Source: Prescottella equi (GTDB lineage Bacteria > Actinomycetota > Actinomycetes > Mycobacteriales > Mycobacteriaceae). Taken from it: DNA of 64,000 nucleotides. Position numbers and translations under genes: made by a program. Shown one piece after another: positions 20,401 through 33,306 of this stretch. Position 1 is the stretch's first letter. Each line of letters starts with the position of its first letter. The stretch lies in NCBI RefSeq assembly GCF_020171745.1, contig NZ_JAIVAH010000032.1, positions 1-64,000 of the forward strand. Direction: 5' to 3'. Below the pieces are notes generated by a model. The model was not told the DNA's origin, ran no database searches, and was given only the letters and a program-made list of their open reading frames with translations.

Positions 20401-23400
20401 GCGCAGGTGAGTCCCACCGCCGCGCCGGAGTCGGTCAACATGTGCACGATCCGGTCGGACGGGTGAGCAGGATCGACCGGCACGAACGCGGCCCCGGTCT
20501 TGACGACCGCCCACATCGCGACGATCGACGCGACCGACCGTGGGAACGACAGCGCCACGAACGTCTCACGGCCGACGCCGGCACCCAGCAGGACGCGGGC
20601 CAGGCGGTTGGATCGCTCGTCGAGCTCGGCGTAGGTGAGCGCGGTGGCGCCGGCACGGACCGCGATCGCCCGCGGGTCGACGGCCGCCCCGTCCGCGAGA
20701 ATCTGCGCCATCGTCCGCACCGGAACCCGAACCGGTTCGGGTGCAGCGAGTGCGAGACGGCGATCCTGCGGATCGAGCAGGTCGAGGTCACCGACCGCAA
20801 CCTCCGGGTCGGCGACGACCTGCTCCAGAACCCGGACCAGGCGATCGGCCATCCGGGTGGCCGTGTCCCGGTCGAACAGGTCCGTGGCGTACGTGAGGGA
20901 CCCGAGGAGATCTGTCTCCGAGGGCCGGAAGGTGAACTCGACGTCGACCTTGGCGACGTCGGCGCCCGGATCCTCGATCGCGACGGTGACATCCGGAAGC
21001 TCGAGCACCGCCGCACCGTGGTTCTGCAGCGACAACGCAACCTGGAACAGCGGTGAGTACGCCTGGGAGCGAGGCGGATCGACGGCCTCGACGACCCGTT
21101 CGAAGGGAACGTCCGCGTGTGCGAACGCGGCCAGGTCGACCGCACGCGCCTCGGCGAGCACCTCGGCGAACGTGTGGTCCGGATCGATCTCGGTGCGGAG
21201 CACCAGGGTGTTGACGAACATGCCGACGAGGTCGTCGAGTGCCCGTTCGCCGCGCCCGGCTATCGGGGTACCGAGTGTGACGTCGGTGGTGGATCCGAGC
21301 CGGGCGAGCAGCACCGCGAGCCCCGCGTGCAGAACCATGAACAACGTGGACCCGGTTCGGGCGGCGAACTCCTCGAGGCGCTGGACGAGGTGTTGATCGA
21401 CCGTGAAATCCACGCGCGCAGCGTGATACGACGCCACCGCCGGACGTGAACGATCGGTGGGCAGTTCGAGAACCGCCGGCGCGCCGGCCAGCCGCTCCCG
21501 CCAGTAACCGAGCTGCTGCGCGGCGATCGACCGAGGGTCGGCCTCGTCACCCAGCACACGCCGCTGCCACAGCGCGAAGTCCGCATACTGCACCTCGAGC
21601 GGCGCCCAGGACGGCTCCACCGAGCGGGCCCGGTCGGTGTAGGCGAGCATGACGTCCCGCGCCAGCGGCAGCATCGACGCGCCGTCGGCGCTGATGTGAT
21701 GGACCACCAGCACCAGGACAAGTTCGCCGTCGGCGACCTGGAACAGCTTGCCGCGTACCGGTACCGACGCGGTGACGTCGAATCCACCGGACACGACACC
21801 GGCCACGGCGCCGTGCAGTTCCTGCTCCCCCGCCACCGTGACGGGTGCGAGATCGAGTCCGACGCGCTCGGCCGGCACGATGACCTGGTGCGGACCGTCC
21901 TCCGACTGGGGGAAGACGGTGCGCAGGGATTCGTGGCGCTCGAGCACGTCCTGCACCGCGGCGTGCAACGCCGCGACGTCGAGCGCACCGGTCAGCCGCA
22001 CCACGAGCGGAATGTTGTACGCGGGAGACGATGTATCGAACTGGTTGAGGAACCACATGCGCTGCTGCGCGAGGGACAGCGGCACTTCCGCCGGTCGCGG
22101 CCCGGCGATCAGCGCCGGTCGGGCGTCCTCCCGAGCGGCTCGGTCCACGCGCGCGGCGAGAGCCTCGACGGTCGTCGCCTCGAACAGGTCGCGCACGCCG
22201 ATCCTGATGCCGCGCAGCGTGTTCACGCGGGCAACGGTGCGGGTCGCACTGAGCGAGTTGCCGCCGAGGTCGAAGAAGTCGTCCTCCGCGCCGACGCCGA
22301 CGATCCCGAGGACGTCCGCGAAGACCTCGGCCACGATCGATTCGGTCCGGGTACGCGGCTGCACGAACTCGCGGGTCGGGAACACAGGTTCGGGAAGTGC
22401 CCTCGTGTCGACCTTCCCGGAGGGGGTGAGCGGGATCGCGTCGACGATCGTGATGACCGACGGGACCATGTACTCGGGCAGTCGGCCGCGCGCGTGGACC
22501 GCGAGTGCGCGGGTGTCCACCACCGCGCCGGGAGCGGGCAGCACGTACGAGACCAGGGCGTCCGCCCCGCCGCCCCGGTGGCCGACGGTGATCGCCTGGT
22601 CGACGGACGGGTCCGAGGCCAGCACCGCGTCCACTTCCCGCAGTTCGATGCGATGGCCCCGCACCTTGACCTGGAAGTCGGTGCGGCCCAGATATTCGAG
22701 GGCGCCGGACACGGTCCACCGGACGAGGTCACCGGTGCGGTACATCCGGGCACCGTCGACCGAGTGGGGGTCGGCGACGAACCGCTCGGCGGTGAGCGCC
22801 GCCCGACGGTGGTAGCCGCGCGCCAGGCCCTGCCCGGTCACGTACAGCTCGCCCGCCACACCGACCGGGACCGGATGCAGGCGCCCGTCGAGCACCATCA
22901 CCCCGGTCCCCCGGACGGGGCGCCCGATCAGGACCGGCTCGCCGCCGGCCATCGGGCCGTGATGGGTTGCCATGACCGTCGACTCGGTGGGCCCGTAGGC
23001 GTTGAACATCTTCCGTCCGGGCGCCCACCGGCGCACGAGCGCGTCGTCGCAGGCATCTCCGCCGACGACGACCACGCCGACCCGGTCGAGTCCGTCGGGA
23101 TCGACCGTCGCGAGCGCACCGGGCGTCACGAAGGCGTGCGTGACACCGTGCGTGCGTAGCACGTCGGCGAGTTCCTCACCGCCGTAGACACCGACGGGGA
23201 CCACCACCATCGCCGCCCGTCCCCCGACCGCCAGGAACAGTTCGAGGATCGACGCGTCGAAGCTCGGAGACGCGAAATGCAGTGTCCGCGAACCCGGCAC
23301 GACGCCGTAGTGGTCACGTTGCTCGGCGACGAACGCCGCGAGGCCGACGTGCGTGACCACGACGCCCTTGGGCAGACCGGTCGACCCCGACGTGTAGATC

Positions 23401-26400
23401 GCGTACGCGGGGTGCTCGGGCCGCAGCGGCGCGTTCCGCTCGGAGTCGTGGATCGGGTGCGACGAGTGGCGCTCGACCTCGGCCGACGCATCCACACCGT
23501 CGAGGACCAGCCAGTCCACCGATGCGGGCAGCGCGTCGACCACCGCGCCGACCGTGACGCCGATCCGGACGCCCGAATCGTCGAGCATGTGCGCGATCCG
23601 CGCGGGCGGATATGTCGGATCGACCGGCAGGAACGCGGCACCCGTGCGCGCGACCGCCCACAGCGCGACCACCGAGTCGATCGACCGGGACAGCGACACC
23701 GCGACGAACGACTCCGGACCCACGCCGCGACCGATCAGCATGCGGGCCAGGCGGTTGGACCGTGCATCGAGCTCCCCGTAGGACACCACGGTGTCGCCGT
23801 ACACGAGAGCGTCGGCGGCCGGATCGACGGCGGCGTCGGCGAGCAGGTCCGGCAGCAACCGGACCGGGACGGCGGCGACCGGCACACCGGTGAGCGACGC
23901 GCGCTCGTCGGCGCCGAGAAGTTCGAGGTCGCCGACCGGACGCTCCGGATCCGCGACGGCCTCGGCGACGAGTCGCACGAACCGACGCACGAGAGCCTCG
24001 ACTGTCGTCTCGTCGAAGAGATCACATGCGTAGGTGAATGCAACCTTCGCACCGTCCGCCGCGCCGCTCGCGTCCAGGCGCTCGGTCACGTCGACCTGGA
24101 GATCGAACTTGGCGATCCCGAAATCCGTGTCGAGCGCCGCGATCTCGAGGCCGGGCAGCTGAATCGACTGCGGTCGCGACCCCTCGAGCGACAGCACCAC
24201 CTGGAACAGCGGATGGTGCGCGGTGGACCGAGCCGGGCTGATCACCTCGACCAGTTGCTCGAACGGGACGTCGGCGTGCGCGTAGGCCGCGATATCGGTG
24301 CCCCGCACGCGATCGACGAGATCGACGAACGTTTCGGCCGCGTCCACCTGGGTCCGCAGTACGAGGGTGTTGACGAACATGCCCACGAGCCCGTCGAGGG
24401 CCGCCTCGCCGCGCCCCGCCACCGGCGTGCCGACGGTGACGTCGTCGGTGCCGGCCGCGCGTGCCAGGAGAACCGCGAGTGCCGCGTGCAGCACCATGAA
24501 CGGTGTGGCAGCGGTGCGGCGCGCGAGGGCGGACACCGCGTCGTACGTGGCGGCGTCGATCGCGGCCTCGACGGTCCGGCCGCGGAACGTCGGGGCGGCC
24601 GGACGGACGCGGTCCGCGGGCAGCTCGAGCAGTTCGGGTACTCCGACCAGCTCGGCCGACCAGTACGAGATCTGCTGCCCGGCGGCCGAACGGGGATCGT
24701 CGTCCGCGCCGAGCGCGTCCCGCTTCCAGAGCGCGTAGTCCGCGTACTGCACGGGCAGCGGCGTCCATGCCGGCGCCGCGCCGCTCACCCGGGCCGAGTA
24801 CGCCTGCACCAGATCGGAAGCCAGCACCGGGATGGACCAGCCGTCGATGCTGATGTGGTGCACGACGACGACCAGCACGTGGGTGTCGGCACTCTCCCTG
24901 AGCAGCGTCAGCTCGATCGGGATCTCGGCGGTGACATCGAACCCGGACGCGACCGCCGCCCGGATCCGGTCGTCGACGTCGATGACGGCGCCGTCGTCGA
25001 GTTCGTCGAGAGCCAGCTCGTCGAGCGCCTCGTCGGTCGACAGGATCCGCTGGTACGGGCCGTCCGCCGAATCCGGGTACACGGTGCGCAGCGGTTCGTG
25101 ACGTTCGAGGATGTCGCGCACCGCCGCGATCAGGGCCTCCACGTCCAGTGCCCCGGTCATCCGCAGCGCCATCGCGACGTTGTACGCCGCCGACTCCGGA
25201 TCGAACCGGTTGAGGAACCACATGCGGGACTGCGCCGGGGACAACGGGACCCGGGCCGGACGCTCCACCGGCACGAGGGCCGCGGCCACTCGACCGTCGC
25301 GGCGGGCCGCGTCGACGACCGCGGCCAGCTCGGCCACGGTGGGAGCGTCGAACAGCTCCCGCACACCGATCTGCACGTCGAACGCGTCGTTGACCCGTGC
25401 AAGGAGCCGCATCGCGGTCAGCGAATTGCCGCCGAGGACGAAGAATCCGTCTCCCGCGCCCACGGTATCGGCGTCGAGATCGAGGATCTCGGCGAAGACC
25501 GAGGCGAGCGTGTACTCGGTGGGCGTGACCGGCGCGGTGTACTCACCGGCCCGGCCGAACTGCGGATCCGGAAGCGCCCTGCGGTCGAGTTTGCCGTTCG
25601 CGGTGACCGGCAATGCATCGAGCACCGTCACAGTCGACGGCACCATGTACCGGGGCAATGCGAGGGCCAGGGCGCCCTGCAGTTCGTTCTCCGACGGGTT
25701 CACTCCCTCGTCCGCGACGACGTAGGCGGCCAGGTACTCCCCGGCGACCTGGTGGTGACGCAGCAGCACCACGGCCTGCGCGATCCCCGACTGTGCGACG
25801 AGCGCGGCCTCGATCTCGCCCAGTTCGATGCGCTGTCCGCGCAGTTTCACCTGGAAGTCGCTGCGGCCCAGGTACTCCAGCTCACCGGCCTCGGTCCAGC
25901 GGACGACGTCGCCGGTGCGGTACATCCGGGTGCCGGCACCGCCGAACGGGGCGGCAACGAAGCGGTCCGCCGTGAGGTCGGCCCGGCCCACGTACCCACG
26001 CGCCAGCTGGACGCCGGCGAGGTACAGCTCGCCGGCAACCCCCACCGGGACGGGCCGCAGTCGCGCATCCAGCACGTACAGTTCGGTGTTCCACACCGGT
26101 GCACCGATCGGCACCGTCCGCGAACCCGGCACGGTCCGGTGGTACGTCACGTCCACCGACGCCTCCGTCGGCCCGTACAGGTTGTGAAGTGACACCGCGC
26201 AGCGCTCGTGCACGCGGTTCACGGTGTTCGCGGGCAGCGCCTCACCGCTCGTGAAGATTCGGCGCAGCGACGTGCACCGCTCGATCGCGGCGCCGGCCAC
26301 GAACGCATCGAGCATGGACGGGACGAAGTGGATCGTCGTGACGCCGTGGTCCCGGACCGCCCGCTCGAGGTACTGCGGGCTCCGGTGACCGTCGGGTTCC

Positions 26401-29400
26401 GCGATCACGAGATGCGCACCGACCTGCAACGGCCAGAACAACTCCCACACCGAGACGTCGAACGTCACCGGAGTCTTCTGCAGCACCACGTCGGTCGCAT
26501 CGAGCGGGTACGTGTCCTGCATCCAGAGCAGCCGATTGACGATACCGGCGTGCGGTACCGCGACGCCCTTGGGACGACCCGTGGACCCGGAGGTGAAGAT
26601 CACGTAGGCGGTGTTCGACGACCGCAGCGGACCGTGCAGTTCCGCAGCGGTGAGCCGGGACGAGTCCAGGTCGCCGAGCGGGATCTCGCCGACGACCACC
26701 CCTGTGTCGGCAGGGAGTGCGGTGAGACCGCGTGAGTCCGTCAGCACCAGAACCGGTTTCGCCTGATCGAGAACGTCACCGATGCGTTCGCTCGGCTGCT
26801 CCGGGTCGATCGGGACGTATGCGCCGCCCGTCGCGACGACGGCGTACACCGCGACGAGCAGGTCGATCGAGCGAGCCATCGCGATACCGACCGACGACTC
26901 GGGCCCGACGCCGGACAGCAGGAGATACCGCGCCAACCGGTTCACCCGGGCGTCGAAGTCGGCGTAGGACAGCGTGACGTCGCCGAACGACACCGCGGGC
27001 GCATCGGGCGTCCGCGCGACCTGGTCGGCGAACAGGTCGACGAGGGTCGACGCGGGCACCACGCGCCCCGTCGCATTCCACGTCTCGAGCACGCGGACGC
27101 GCTCGGCCGGCGCCAGGACGTCGAGGTCGGCGACCCGCGCCGCGGAATCGGCCACGAGGGCTGCGAGGATCCGGCCCAGCCGATCCGCCAAGGCCTCCGC
27201 CGTCACCGCCTCGAACCGAGACGGCTGATACCGCAGGGTGATCCGGACACCGGGATCGAGCAGCGTCATGACGGTGATCAGGTAATGCGTGGCATCGGCA
27301 CCGCTGAGTCGACGCACGCGCATCCCACCGAGGTCGGTGTCCTCGTTCAACCCTGCCCGTTCCACGGGATACGACTCGAAGACCGTGAGGGTGTCGAACA
27401 GATCGCCGATGCCGACCCCGGCCTGGATCTCGGCCAACCCCACGTGGTGGTGGTCGAGGAGCGCGGACTGCGCCGCCTGCAGCCGCGGCAGCAGTTCCGC
27501 GACGGTGTCGTCGGCACCGAGCGTCACGCGCACCGGGATCGTGTTGATGAACAGGCCCACCATGTCCTCGACCCCGGACAGCTGTGGCGGCCGCCCCGAC
27601 ACCGTGGCACCGAAGACGACATCGTCCCGGGAGGTCGTGCGGGACAGCAGGATTGCCCACGCCGCCTGGATCACCGTGTTGACGGTGACGCCGGATGCCC
27701 GGGCGAGTCGCTCGATGCCGGCGACGAGCGGCGCCGGGACGGGGACGTCGATCTCGACCGGCTCCGACGGCACTCCCCCGTCGTCGGCGGGCGGGGCCAG
27801 CAGCGTCGGTTCGGTGATCCCGGCAAGGGCACCCTGCCAGGCATCCTTCGACTGCGCGAGATCCCGTTCGGACAGCCAGGACAGGAAGTCGCGGTAGGGC
27901 CGCGGCGCCGGCAGCCCCGCTGCTGCGCCCGAGGCATACCGCACCAGCAGTTCCCGCACCAGCAACGGCATCGACCACCCGTCGAGGACGATGTGGTGGT
28001 TGGTCAACGCCAGCACGTACCGGTCGGCGGCGATCCGGATCACGAGGGCACGCAGCAGCGGGGGTCGGTCCATCTCGAACCGTGTCCACCGTTCCTCGTC
28101 GAGGACCCGCCGCACCTCGCCGTCGCGCTCCGCCGCCGGCATCGACGTCAGATCCAGCTCACGCCAGGGAACCTCGACGGCGTCGAGGACCACCTGGACG
28201 GGAACCCCGTCGTCGTACACGAAGGCGGTGCGCAGGCTCGCGTGACGATCGACCAGACCCGCCACGGCCGCGCGCAGCCGCTCGGTGTCCACCGCACCGG
28301 CCAGATCCATCCGGATCTGCGCGGTATAGACGTCCAGGTCGTCCTCGACCATCCGCGCGTGGAACAGCAGTCCCGCCTGCAGCGGGGACAGCGACCACAC
28401 GTCGCGCATGCCGGGGAAACGGTGCCTCAGCCGATCGAGCCCGCCCTGGGTCGCCGAGACCAACGGGACGTCCGACGGCGTCAGACCGCCCGCACCGGGC
28501 AGCGCCGCGTGCGCGGCGAGCCCCTCGAGCGCGCGGCGCCACAGGTCTGCCAGCTCTGCCACCTCGGCGTCGCCGAGCACACCCGTCGGGTACGCGAACG
28601 TCGCGGTCAGGTGCGGCCCGTCGGGTCCGTCGACCACCATCGCGTTGATGTCGACCGCCGCGCCGACCGTCATCGCCGATCCACTGCGGGCCACCAGGTC
28701 CGGCGCGGACGGGTCCGGGAGCCAGCCGAAGTCGCCGTCGACCGACGGGCCGGCAGCGAGTCGTCCCAGATAGTTGAAACTGATCTGCGGCCGCGCGAGC
28801 GCCGCGAGCTCGTCCCGGGTGGTGGGATCTAGGTGCCTGAGCACACCGAAGCCGATGCCTCGGCTCGGCACGGCGATCGACTGCTCCTTGATCGCCTTGA
28901 TCACCGCGCCCGCATCCGGGCCACCGGCGAACGCATCACCGAGGTCGACGTCCGGGAGCGTCAACCGGACGGGGAACACGCTGGTGAACCAGCCGACGGT
29001 GCGTGCGAGGTCCGCGCCCGGCACGGCTTCCTCCTCACGCCCGTGGCCCTCGAGGGTCAGCAGGACCGAACGTTCGAGGATCCCGTGCTCGTGCCGCCAG
29101 TGGACCATCGCCATCGTCAGCGCCGCCAGCAGTCCGTCGTTCACGCCGCACCCGTACACGTCGGGAAGGCGACCGAGGACCGTGTCGGTCACGGCCGCAC
29201 CGACATCGATGCGTACCCGTGCCGATGCGGCAACGACGTCAGCACCGGGATCGAGGGGCCGCGCGCCGATGAGTGGATCGGGGCCGGACAGGCACTCCCG
29301 CCAGCGATCGAGCTCGTCCCGGTAGCCGCCGGCGCGTCCCGCCTCGTGCAACGCGTGCGCCCAGCGCCGGAACGACGTCCCGACCGGCGGAAGGTCCACC

Positions 29401-32400
29401 GGCTCCCCCGCACACACCTGCAGCCACGCCGACGCCAGGTCCGGCAGCAGGATGCGCCACGAGACGCCGTCCACGACGAGGTGATGCGCGACGATGAGCA
29501 GACGTCCGCCGTGCTCACCGGCGTCGAGCCAGACCACCCCGAGCATCACGCCGGAATCCGGATCCAGAAGCTTTGCAGCACGGTCACATTCGGCTACCGC
29601 GACGTCGTCGAACGCGGGAGTGCCGGGCGCGGCCGCGACGACCACCCGGGTGACGACACTCCCTGCCTCGACAGAACCGGGGTCGACGGAACCGGGAGCG
29701 CGCACCGTCAGGACGCGTCCACCCTGTTCGGTCTCGGACAGCCGGGAGCGGAGCACGTCGTGCCGGTCCACGACGGCGTCGACCGTCCGTGCGAGACGCT
29801 CCTCGTCGAGACCGGCGGGAGCGGTGACGAGCACGGACTGGTGGAAGTCGGAGAAGTCGCCGCGGGCGGTCATCTCGTGCATCACCGGCGACAGTTCGAC
29901 GGCGCCGACACCACCGCCCGGAAGCTCCGCCAGCACAGACGCCGGCCCGTCGAGCGTCGTCACGACGCGCGCGATCTCTGCGACGGTCTTGTGTTCGAAC
30001 ACCTCGCGGGCGGTGAGCCCCCACCCGAGTGCTCGTGCCCGCGAGACGATCTGCATGGCGATGATGCTGTCGCCACCGAGCGCGAACAATGAGTCGTGCA
30101 CACCGACGCGCTCCACGCCGAGTACGTCGGCGACGATCGCCGCGAGTGACTCCTCGACGGGAGTCGACGGAGCCGCGTACTCCGCTTCCGCCGAATGGAA
30201 CTCGGGAATCGGCAGCGCTCGGCGATCGAGTTTGCCTGCAGCCGTGACGGGCACGTGCTCGAGGTGCAGGACGGCCGCCGGCACCATGTGCGCAGGCACG
30301 ATGCGGGCGACTCCGGCAGTGAGCGTCGTCGCGTCGAACTCGACCCCGGGGTCCGTCCGCACGTACGACACGAGGACCGGCCCCGACGCCCGCTGATGCG
30401 CGACCGTCGCGGCGAAGTTCACGCCGTCCTGCGCCAGCAGTGCCGCGTCGATCTCACCCAGTTCGATTCGGAAGCCACGGATCTTGACCTGGAAGTCGGA
30501 CCGCCCGACGTAGTCGAGCTGATGGTCGGCCGTCCACCGGACCTCGTCACCCGTGCGGTACATGCGAGTGCCGGGCGGGCCGAACGGGTCGGCGACGAAC
30601 CTCTCGGCGGTCAGCGCGCCGCGCCGGTGGTACCCGCGCGCCAGGCCGACTCCGGTGAGGTACAGCTCGCCCACGACGCCGACGGGTACGGGTCGCAGCT
30701 TGCGATCGAGCACGAGGGCACCCGCACCCTGGATGGGCCTGCCGATCGGAATCTGGGCTCCGGGCGCGAGCGGATCGCCCGTGGTGATCACGATGGTCGT
30801 CTCGGTGGGACCGTAGCTGTTGGTGAAACGGCACACCGACCCGAAGCGTTCGACGAGATCCGGGGTGCACACGTCGCCGCCGACGACGACCGCCTCGAGA
30901 TCGGTGAGTCCTCCGGGGTCGACGGTGTTCATCAGGGTCGGGGCCGAGATGATGTGCGAGACCCGCTGTTCGCGAAGCAGATCCACGAGTTCGATGCCGC
31001 CGTGGACATCGGCGGGCGCCACCACCATGGTGGCGCCGGCGCTGAACGCCTGGATCATCTCGAAGACGGACGCGTCGAAGCTCGCGGACGAGAACCGCAG
31101 CACGCGCGACGTCGGCCCGATACCCAGTTCCGGTCGGGCGTCGGACGCGAACACCGACAGCCCGGAATGCGTCACCAGCACGCCCTTGGGCACACCGGTG
31201 GAGCCCGACGTGTAGATCATGTAGGCGGGGTGGCCGACCCGGACGGTCGCCGTACGGTCCACGTCGGTGACGGCGACGGACGGGAAGCTCTCGATCGCAA
31301 CGGACGTCGCGTCGTCGTCGACGACGATCCAGTCGGTGCTCTCGTCGGGAAGCCCAGGACGTTCGGCCACACACGTGAGCCCGATTCCGGCACCCGAGTC
31401 GCCGAGCATGTGCACGATCCGGTCGAGCGGGAGTCGCGGGTCGATCGGCACGAACGCCGCACCGGTCTTCGCGACCGCCCACACCGCGATCAGTGCCTCC
31501 GCCGATCTGGGCATCGCGATCGCGACGAACGTCTCGGGGCCCGCGCCGCGCGCGATGAGCAAGCGCGCCAACCGGTTCGACAACACGTCCAGATCCCGAT
31601 ACGTGACCTCACCGGACTCCGACGCAACGGCCACGTTGTCGGGGTGCCGGTCCGCGCCGAGCCGCAGCAGATCCGGCAGCAACTGCGGAGCCAACGTGGC
31701 CGGTCCGCGCAGTGGCACGAGTGCGGCGCGCTCGTCCGCGTGCACGACGTCCACGTCGCCCACCGCGGAACCCGCCGATTCGACGAAGGCGGTGAGGAAT
31801 TCGAGGAACCGCGCGTGATGTGCGGTCAGGTCGCCGTGGCTGTAGAGATTCGGGTTGGCCTCGAAGTCGATGTGGGCACCGACTCCCGCCGCCGCCGGAT
31901 AGATGTTGACGGACAGGTCTTCGACCGGCCCGGTGGTCAAGACATGGAGCCGGCCGGTGTCGCGCCCCAGGCGGATCGTGTCGTGGAACATCATGACGTT
32001 CACGGCCGGGCCGAAGAACCCGCGGCGGCCACCGCCCGCGCCCGCGTCACGTCGCATGTCCTCGTGCCGGTAGCGCTGGTGCCGCAGGACGCCGGTCAGT
32101 TCGACCTGGACCCGACGCGCCAGTTCGGCGCACGTGACACCACCGCCGGTGTCGAGACGGATCGGGACGACATTCGAGACCATGCCCCCCGAACGCCGCA
32201 GCTTCGCGGTGGTCCGCGCGGTCACGGGCAGGCTGAGGACGACGTCGTCCTCACCGGTCAGTCGGGACAGGAATGCGCCGACCGCGGCGATGACGACGGA
32301 GGCCAGGGTGATGCCGTCGTGCGCGTCGAGCAGGCGGCGGATCGCCGATTCGGCCGCCTTCGGCAACGGCCCCGTGGCCCGCAGGGAATGCGGTCCGACG

Positions 32401-33110
32401 TCCGCGGAACGTCCCGCCAGGCTGATCGGGTGCGGCAGGTCCCGGGTCCGCTCTGCCCAGTACTGCCGGTCCGTCTCGAACCGCGTGGAGGTCCGGTAAC
32501 GCGCCTCGTCCTCGCTGATTTCGCGCAGGCCGCTGGGGTTCCAGTCCGCGAGCACCTCGCCGGCGGCCGACGCGGTGTAGCGCGCCGCGGTCCGGTTCAC
32601 GAACGTCATGGAGCCGAATCCGTCGAGCGCGATGTGATGGATCCGGGTGTACCAGTAGTAGTGCGACTCGCCGATCCGCAGGGTCGCGAACTCGAACAAC
32701 CTGTCGGTCAGCAGATCGGTGGGCGTGCTGTATTCGCGCCGCATCCAATCCTGCGCGGTGGCCATCGGATCGGCCTCGCCGCGGAAGTCGAGGTGCGTGG
32801 TACGGGTGTTGATCGAATCGTCGATCTGCTGGTAGGGCTCGCCTTCGATCTCGACGATCCGGAACATGCCGGTACCCAGTTCGCGCGCGGTGTCCACCGC
32901 GGCCGCCGACAGTCCGTGAACATCCAGGTCACCGACGATTTCGATGTACTGGGCTATCGCGATCGGGACCGACTCGATCAAGTGCTGCGCGAACCAGATC
33001 CCGCGCTGGGCCGCGGAGAGGGGCAGTACGCCGACGTCGGCGATCGATCCGTTACTCGCTACATCCGATTCTGCAGGCACGCAACTTGCAGAAACACCTT
33101 CCGACGCCAA
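14409..33110 (-). CDS. Five-module non-ribosomal peptide synthetase with terminal C domain
   Basis: Single 6,233-residue synthetase. Domain order from visible motifs: C1 (HHxxxDG His158), A1, T1 (Ser1015), E1 (His1209), C2 (His1705), A2, T2 (Ser2563), C3 (His2751), A3, T3 (Ser3619), C4 (His3804), A4, T4 (Ser4667), C5 (His4850), A5, T5 (Ser5731), C6 (His5913) to the C-terminus. T1 has GGDS, usual before an E domain; the others have GGNS. C2 opens [11 protein letters not shown], typical of D-C-L domains, consistent with a D-residue 1. C3-C5 open L-S-x-A-Q-x-R-M-W-F-L. Pocket codes read by eye: A1 DAFIVGSIVK, A2 DVWHFSLVDK (serine), A3 DALFVGAVMK, A4 DAFLIGSIIK, A5 DLWHIILVSK. Only A2 is assignable. 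No thioesterase, reductase or methyltransferase domain was found. The TTG start at 33110 has GAAGGG just upstream; GTG at 33080 is an alternative. A glycosyltransferase is coupled downstream. Product unknown. Confidence 0.93.
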   Translation of the reverse strand: MASEGVSASCVPAESDVASNGSIADVGVLPLSAAQRGIWFAQHLIESVPIAIAQYIEIVGDLDVHGLSAAAVDTARELGTGMFRIVEIEGEPYQQIDDSINTRTTHLDFRGEADPMATAQDWMRREYSTPTDLLTDRLFEFATLRIGESHYYWYTRIHHIALDGFGSMTFVNRTAARYTASAAGEVLADWNPSGLREISEDEARYRTSTRFETDRQYWAERTRDLPHPISLAGRSADVGPHSLRATGPLPKAAESAIRRLLDAHDGITLASVVIAAVGAFLSRLTGEDDVVLSLPVTARTTAKLRRSGGMVSNVVPIRLDTGGGVTCAELARRVQVELTGVLRHQRYRHEDMRRDAGAGGGRRGFFGPAVNVMMFHDTIRLGRDTGRLHVLTTGPVEDLSVNIYPAAAGVGAHIDFEANPNLYSHGDLTAHHARFLEFLTAFVESAGSAVGDVDVVHADERAALVPLRGPATLAPQLLPDLLRLGADRHPDNVAVASESGEVTYRDLDVLSNRLARLLIARGAGPETFVAIAMPRSAEALIAVWAVAKTGAAFVPIDPRLPLDRIVHMLGDSGAGIGLTCVAERPGLPDESTDWIVVDDDATSVAIESFPSVAVTDVDRTATVRVGHPAYMIYTSGSTGVPKGVLVTHSGLSVFASDARPELGIGPTSRVLRFSSASFDASVFEMIQAFSAGATMVVAPADVHGGIELVDLLREQRVSHIISAPTLMNTVDPGGLTDLEAVVVGGDVCTPDLVERFGSVCRFTNSYGPTETTIVITTGDPLAPGAQIPIGRPIQGAGALVLDRKLRPVPVGVVGELYLTGVGLARGYHRRGALTAERFVADPFGPPGTRMYRTGDEVRWTADHQLDYVGRSDFQVKIRGFRIELGEIDAALLAQDGVNFAATVAHQRASGPVLVSYVRTDPGVEFDATTLTAGVARIVPAHMVPAAVLHLEHVPVTAAGKLDRRALPIPEFHSAEAEYAAPSTPVEESLAAIVADVLGVERVGVHDSLFALGGDSIIAMQIVSRARALGWGLTAREVFEHKTVAEIARVVTTLDGPASVLAELPGGGVGAVELSPVMHEMTARGDFSDFHQSVLVTAPAGLDEERLARTVDAVVDRHDVLRSRLSETEQGGRVLTVRAPGSVDPGSVEAGSVVTRVVVAAAPGTPAFDDVAVAECDRAAKLLDPDSGVMLGVVWLDAGEHGGRLLIVAHHLVVDGVSWRILLPDLASAWLQVCAGEPVDLPPVGTSFRRWAHALHEAGRAGGYRDELDRWRECLSGPDPLIGARPLDPGADVVAASARVRIDVGAAVTDTVLGRLPDVYGCGVNDGLLAALTMAMVHWRHEHGILERSVLLTLEGHGREEEAVPGADLARTVGWFTSVFPVRLTLPDVDLGDAFAGGPDAGAVIKAIKEQSIAVPSRGIGFGVLRHLDPTTRDELAALARPQISFNYLGRLAAGPSVDGDFGWLPDPSAPDLVARSGSAMTVGAAVDINAMVVDGPDGPHLTATFAYPTGVLGDAEVAELADLWRRALEGLAAHAALPGAGGLTPSDVPLVSATQGGLDRLRHRFPGMRDVWSLSPLQAGLLFHARMVEDDLDVYTAQIRMDLAGAVDTERLRAAVAGLVDRHASLRTAFVYDDGVPVQVVLDAVEVPWRELDLTSMPAAERDGEVRRVLDEERWTRFEMDRPPLLRALVIRIAADRYVLALTNHHIVLDGWSMPLLVRELLVRYASGAAAGLPAPRPYRDFLSWLSERDLAQSKDAWQGALAGITEPTLLAPPADDGGVPSEPVEIDVPVPAPLVAGIERLARASGVTVNTVIQAAWAILLSRTTSRDDVVFGATVSGRPPQLSGVEDMVGLFINTIPVRVTLGADDTVAELLPRLQAAQSALLDHHHVGLAEIQAGVGIGDLFDTLTVFESYPVERAGLNEDTDLGGMRVRRLSGADATHYLITVMTLLDPGVRITLRYQPSRFEAVTAEALADRLGRILAALVADSAARVADLDVLAPAERVRVLETWNATGRVVPASTLVDLFADQVARTPDAPAVSFGDVTLSYADFDARVNRLARYLLLSGVGPESSVGIAMARSIDLLVAVYAVVATGGAYVPIDPEQPSERIGDVLDQAKPVLVLTDSRGLTALPADTGVVVGEIPLGDLDSSRLTAAELHGPLRSSNTAYVIFTSGSTGRPKGVAVPHAGIVNRLLWMQDTYPLDATDVVLQKTPVTFDVSVWELFWPLQVGAHLVIAEPDGHRSPQYLERAVRDHGVTTIHFVPSMLDAFVAGAAIERCTSLRRIFTSGEALPANTVNRVHERCAVSLHNLYGPTEASVDVTYHRTVPGSRTVPIGAPVWNTELYVLDARLRPVPVGVAGELYLAGVQLARGYVGRADLTADRFVAAPFGGAGTRMYRTGDVVRWTEAGELEYLGRSDFQVKLRGQRIELGEIEAALVAQSGIAQAVVLLRHHQVAGEYLAAYVVADEGVNPSENELQGALALALPRYMVPSTVTVLDALPVTANGKLDRRALPDPQFGRAGEYTAPVTPTEYTLASVFAEILDLDADTVGAGDGFFVLGGNSLTAMRLLARVNDAFDVQIGVRELFDAPTVAELAAVVDAARRDGRVAAALVPVERPARVPLSPAQSRMWFLNRFDPESAAYNVAMALRMTGALDVEALIAAVRDILERHEPLRTVYPDSADGPYQRILSTDEALDELALDELDDGAVIDVDDRIRAAVASGFDVTAEIPIELTLLRESADTHVLVVVVHHISIDGWSIPVLASDLVQAYSARVSGAAPAWTPLPVQYADYALWKRDALGADDDPRSAAGQQISYWSAELVGVPELLELPADRVRPAAPTFRGRTVEAAIDAATYDAVSALARRTAATPFMVLHAALAVLLARAAGTDDVTVGTPVAGRGEAALDGLVGMFVNTLVLRTQVDAAETFVDLVDRVRGTDIAAYAHADVPFEQLVEVISPARSTAHHPLFQVVLSLEGSRPQSIQLPGLEIAALDTDFGIAKFDLQVDVTERLDASGAADGAKVAFTYACDLFDETTVEALVRRFVRLVAEAVADPERPVGDLELLGADERASLTGVPVAAVPVRLLPDLLADAAVDPAADALVYGDTVVSYGELDARSNRLARMLIGRGVGPESFVAVSLSRSIDSVVALWAVARTGAAFLPVDPTYPPARIAHMLDDSGVRIGVTVGAVVDALPASVDWLVLDGVDASAEVERHSSHPIHDSERNAPLRPEHPAYAIYTSGSTGLPKGVVVTHVGLAAFVAEQRDHYGVVPGSRTLHFASPSFDASILELFLAVGGRAAMVVVPVGVYGGEELADVLRTHGVTHAFVTPGALATVDPDGLDRVGVVVVGGDACDDALVRRWAPGRKMFNAYGPTESTVMATHHGPMAGGEPVLIGRPVRGTGVMVLDGRLHPVPVGVAGELYVTGQGLARGYHRRAALTAERFVADPHSVDGARMYRTGDLVRWTVSGALEYLGRTDFQVKVRGHRIELREVDAVLASDPSVDQAITVGHRGGGADALVSYVLPAPGAVVDTRALAVHARGRLPEYMVPSVITIVDAIPLTPSGKVDTRALPEPVFPTREFVQPRTRTESIVAEVFADVLGIVGVGAEDDFFDLGGNSLSATRTVARVNTLRGIRIGVRDLFEATTVEALAARVDRAAREDARPALIAGPRPAEVPLSLAQQRMWFLNQFDTSSPAYNIPLVVRLTGALDVAALHAAVQDVLERHESLRTVFPQSEDGPHQVIVPAERVGLDLAPVTVAGEQELHGAVAGVVSGGFDVTASVPVRGKLFQVADGELVLVLVVHHISADGASMLPLARDVMLAYTDRARSVEPSWAPLEVQYADFALWQRRVLGDEADPRSIAAQQLGYWRERLAGAPAVLELPTDRSRPAVASYHAARVDFTVDQHLVQRLEEFAARTGSTLFMVLHAGLAVLLARLGSTTDVTLGTPIAGRGERALDDLVGMFVNTLVLRTEIDPDHTFAEVLAEARAVDLAAFAHADVPFERVVEAVDPPRSQAYSPLFQVALSLQNHGAAVLELPDVTVAIEDPGADVAKVDVEFTFRPSETDLLGSLTYATDLFDRDTATRMADRLVRVLEQVVADPEVAVGDLDLLDPQDRRLALAAPEPVRVPVRTMAQILADGAAVDPRAIAVRAGATALTYAELDERSNRLARVLLGAGVGRETFVALSFPRSVASIVAMWAVVKTGAAFVPVDPAHPSDRIVHMLTDSGAAVGLTCAEVAERLPDSARWLVVDSPEVARECSVQSAAAVTDVERGGPIAPTGAAYMIYTSGSTGLPKGVVVEHTGLASFCADARTELAVTRHSRVLRFSSSSFDASVFEMLVGFSTGATLVVVPPSVVGGHELADVIRDQRVTHILTAPAALGTVESTGLDSLESVIVGGDVCPPELVERFAPGRRFFNSYGPTETTIIITMTEPLTAGERITIGTPLPGAGAAILDARLRPVPIGVVGELYLSGPGLARGYHQRRALTASRFVATAGGRRMYRTGDLVRRTRDGRLDFVGRADTQVQLRGLRIELGEIEAALAGSPDVAQSVAVMHSDARTGEHLVGYVVPEHGASVDPQGLRDALGEFLPGYMVPTQIVVLDRLPVTAGGKLDRRALPVPEFVSTREFRGASNPIEERIAAVFADLLGLARVSVDDSFFDIGGNSLLATRLVARVNAALGAALGIRELFESPTAAALAVRAESSAGSDAPALGSFDRPERIPLSPAQQRMWFLNRFDPTSAAENIPMALRLAGDLDVAALHAAITATIDRHEALRTVYPDSADGPHQVILAATQVLPELAPTDVPADDLLPTVLALAGSGFDVTAAVPLRIALLRLGERDHVLVLVVHHISADGFSLAPLARDVMVAYAACRQGLAPTWSPLSVQYADYSLWQRAVLGDEHDPTSVAARQIGYWVDTLAGLPDQLDLPVDRPRPAVQSYRGGTHSFTLDASLHRALLGLGKRQGATLFMVVHAAFAALLARISGTGDISIGAPIAGRGEQSLDGVVGMFVNTLALRADVRPEAPFADLLEQVRRADLTAFANADVPFERIVEVLAPERSTARHPLFQVALSLQNLGRTTFELPGLGIDVVDAGFEPAKFDLHLTVVDHHDADGEPGEIAASFTYAADLFDEETVARFAARFERLLRAVVADRRVTIGDIDLQGEAERRAVLVEWNDTRREVPATTLPELFAERVRATPDAVAVIVDGREIGYAEFDGRANALARDLIGRGVGPETRVALASRRSLDLLVAMYAVAKAGGVYVPIDPDHPVERTTYVLESAAPSVVLTTSDVAVPVPDTAVRLDVDTLDVSAHGAHPIVDGERRAPLHPDNAAYVIYTSGSTGRPKGVTVSHAAIANQLLWKQAQFGLDGTDGVLLRTAATFDLSVWEFWGALTAGARLVVARPGGEQDPEYLAGLMREHAVTTVHFVPSLLTAFVASVDAESMPALRRVICIGEALPADLVRRFADVSAAPVFNLYGPTEAAVSVTHHRCGPDDAATVPIGVPEWNTRVYVLDGRLRPVPVGVPGELYLAGDQLARGYAGSPDLTADRFVADPFGDTGTRMYRTGDLVRWQPRASGAVLDYLGRTDFQVKLRGFRIELGEIEAAVAAHPDVDRAVVVVHRTSSGAEHLVAYAVPHPGAAPDESDVRGSVADRVPSYMVPTVVVFLAELPLGSTGKLDRRALPAPEFAGASDFRGTGTATEEIVAGVFADLTGTARIGLDDSFFEVGGNSLLATRATARINEAFGTDLTVREFFEAPTVAALAARVDSRAGLERPRLTAVPRTDRISLAPAQERIWVANQRTRGGEWNIPFALRLRGAIDVEILRAATADLVQRHEALRTLYPDSESGPVQVIVPTADAVPDVDVVTVTEDELDAALTAFLWGDFDVTVQLPLRMRLFRIGEDDHVLAVVVHHISADGFSVGPLTRDVVVAYAARALGVEPQWDPLPVQYADYAVWKHSLLGDFDDAASEAHRQMDYWTRTLADRPDFLDLPTDRPRPAVRPTAGAALPVHVDADTHAALVAVARECGASLFMVLQAAFALCVSRFANEKDVTVATSIAGRGEPELDDVVGNFSDDVLMRVVVDEEDTFADLVATVRTAALGAYANPDVSNPRLEQALGLDSDAAHNPLFQVTMILQRASEGLSADFPGLSIAQHPVPATVAKHELEFSLNDRYDDAGVPMGVTGGLLYQTALFDESTARGFVERFGNTLRGIGSSPHTVLRGLGRVESESE

Positions 33111-33129
33111 CCCAACTACCCTTCACGTC

Positions 33130-33159
33130 AACCTAGACACACAACACAGGTGACTCGAA
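33130..33159 (-). promoter_or_regulatory. Candidate NRPS promoter
   Basis: On the minus strand, TAGGTT (33135-33130) fits a TANNNT -10 box and TTCGAG (33159-33154) a weak -35 box with an 18-base spacer. It would place transcription start about 10-15 bases before the TTG start, leaving room for GAAGGG only. Weak evidence by eye. Confidence 0.25.
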
Positions 33160-33269
33160 GAGTGATTCTTCTCCCATGCCGGACGTGACGATAGCGCGTC
33201 GTGGCGGCATGCTCAGGGCGAATGATCGGACTGGGCGATTTGCACGGAAACGCCTATCATACCGACCAG

Positions 33270-33289
33270 TTCGGACATTGTTGTCCGAA
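33270..33289. promoter_or_regulatory. Palindrome between fadD-like gene and NRPS
   Basis: Perfect 8-bp inverted repeat TTCGGACA / TGTCCGAA with a 4-base centre TTGT, 17 bases past the stop of the ligase gene and 160 bases before the NRPS start. It may be a terminator for the ligase (no T-run follows) or a regulator binding site for the NRPS promoter. Confidence 0.4.
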
Positions 33290-33306
33290 GGCGTCCGCGT
33301 GTTTGC

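Noticed and set aside
14160-21056. A very long open frame on the plus strand, antisense to the NRPS
   Set aside because: Composition is rich in Arg/Gly/His with no domain, the frame follows the third-position GC of the NRPS, and all NRPS motifs are on the minus strand. Likewise for the long plus-strand frames at 23277-26192 and 30195-33188.
33110-33200. Iron box (TTAGG-type) upstream of the NRPS, to support a siderophore role
   Set aside because: No recognisable 19-bp iron-dependent repressor palindrome could be seen; only isolated AACCTA. Siderophore function is therefore not claimed.
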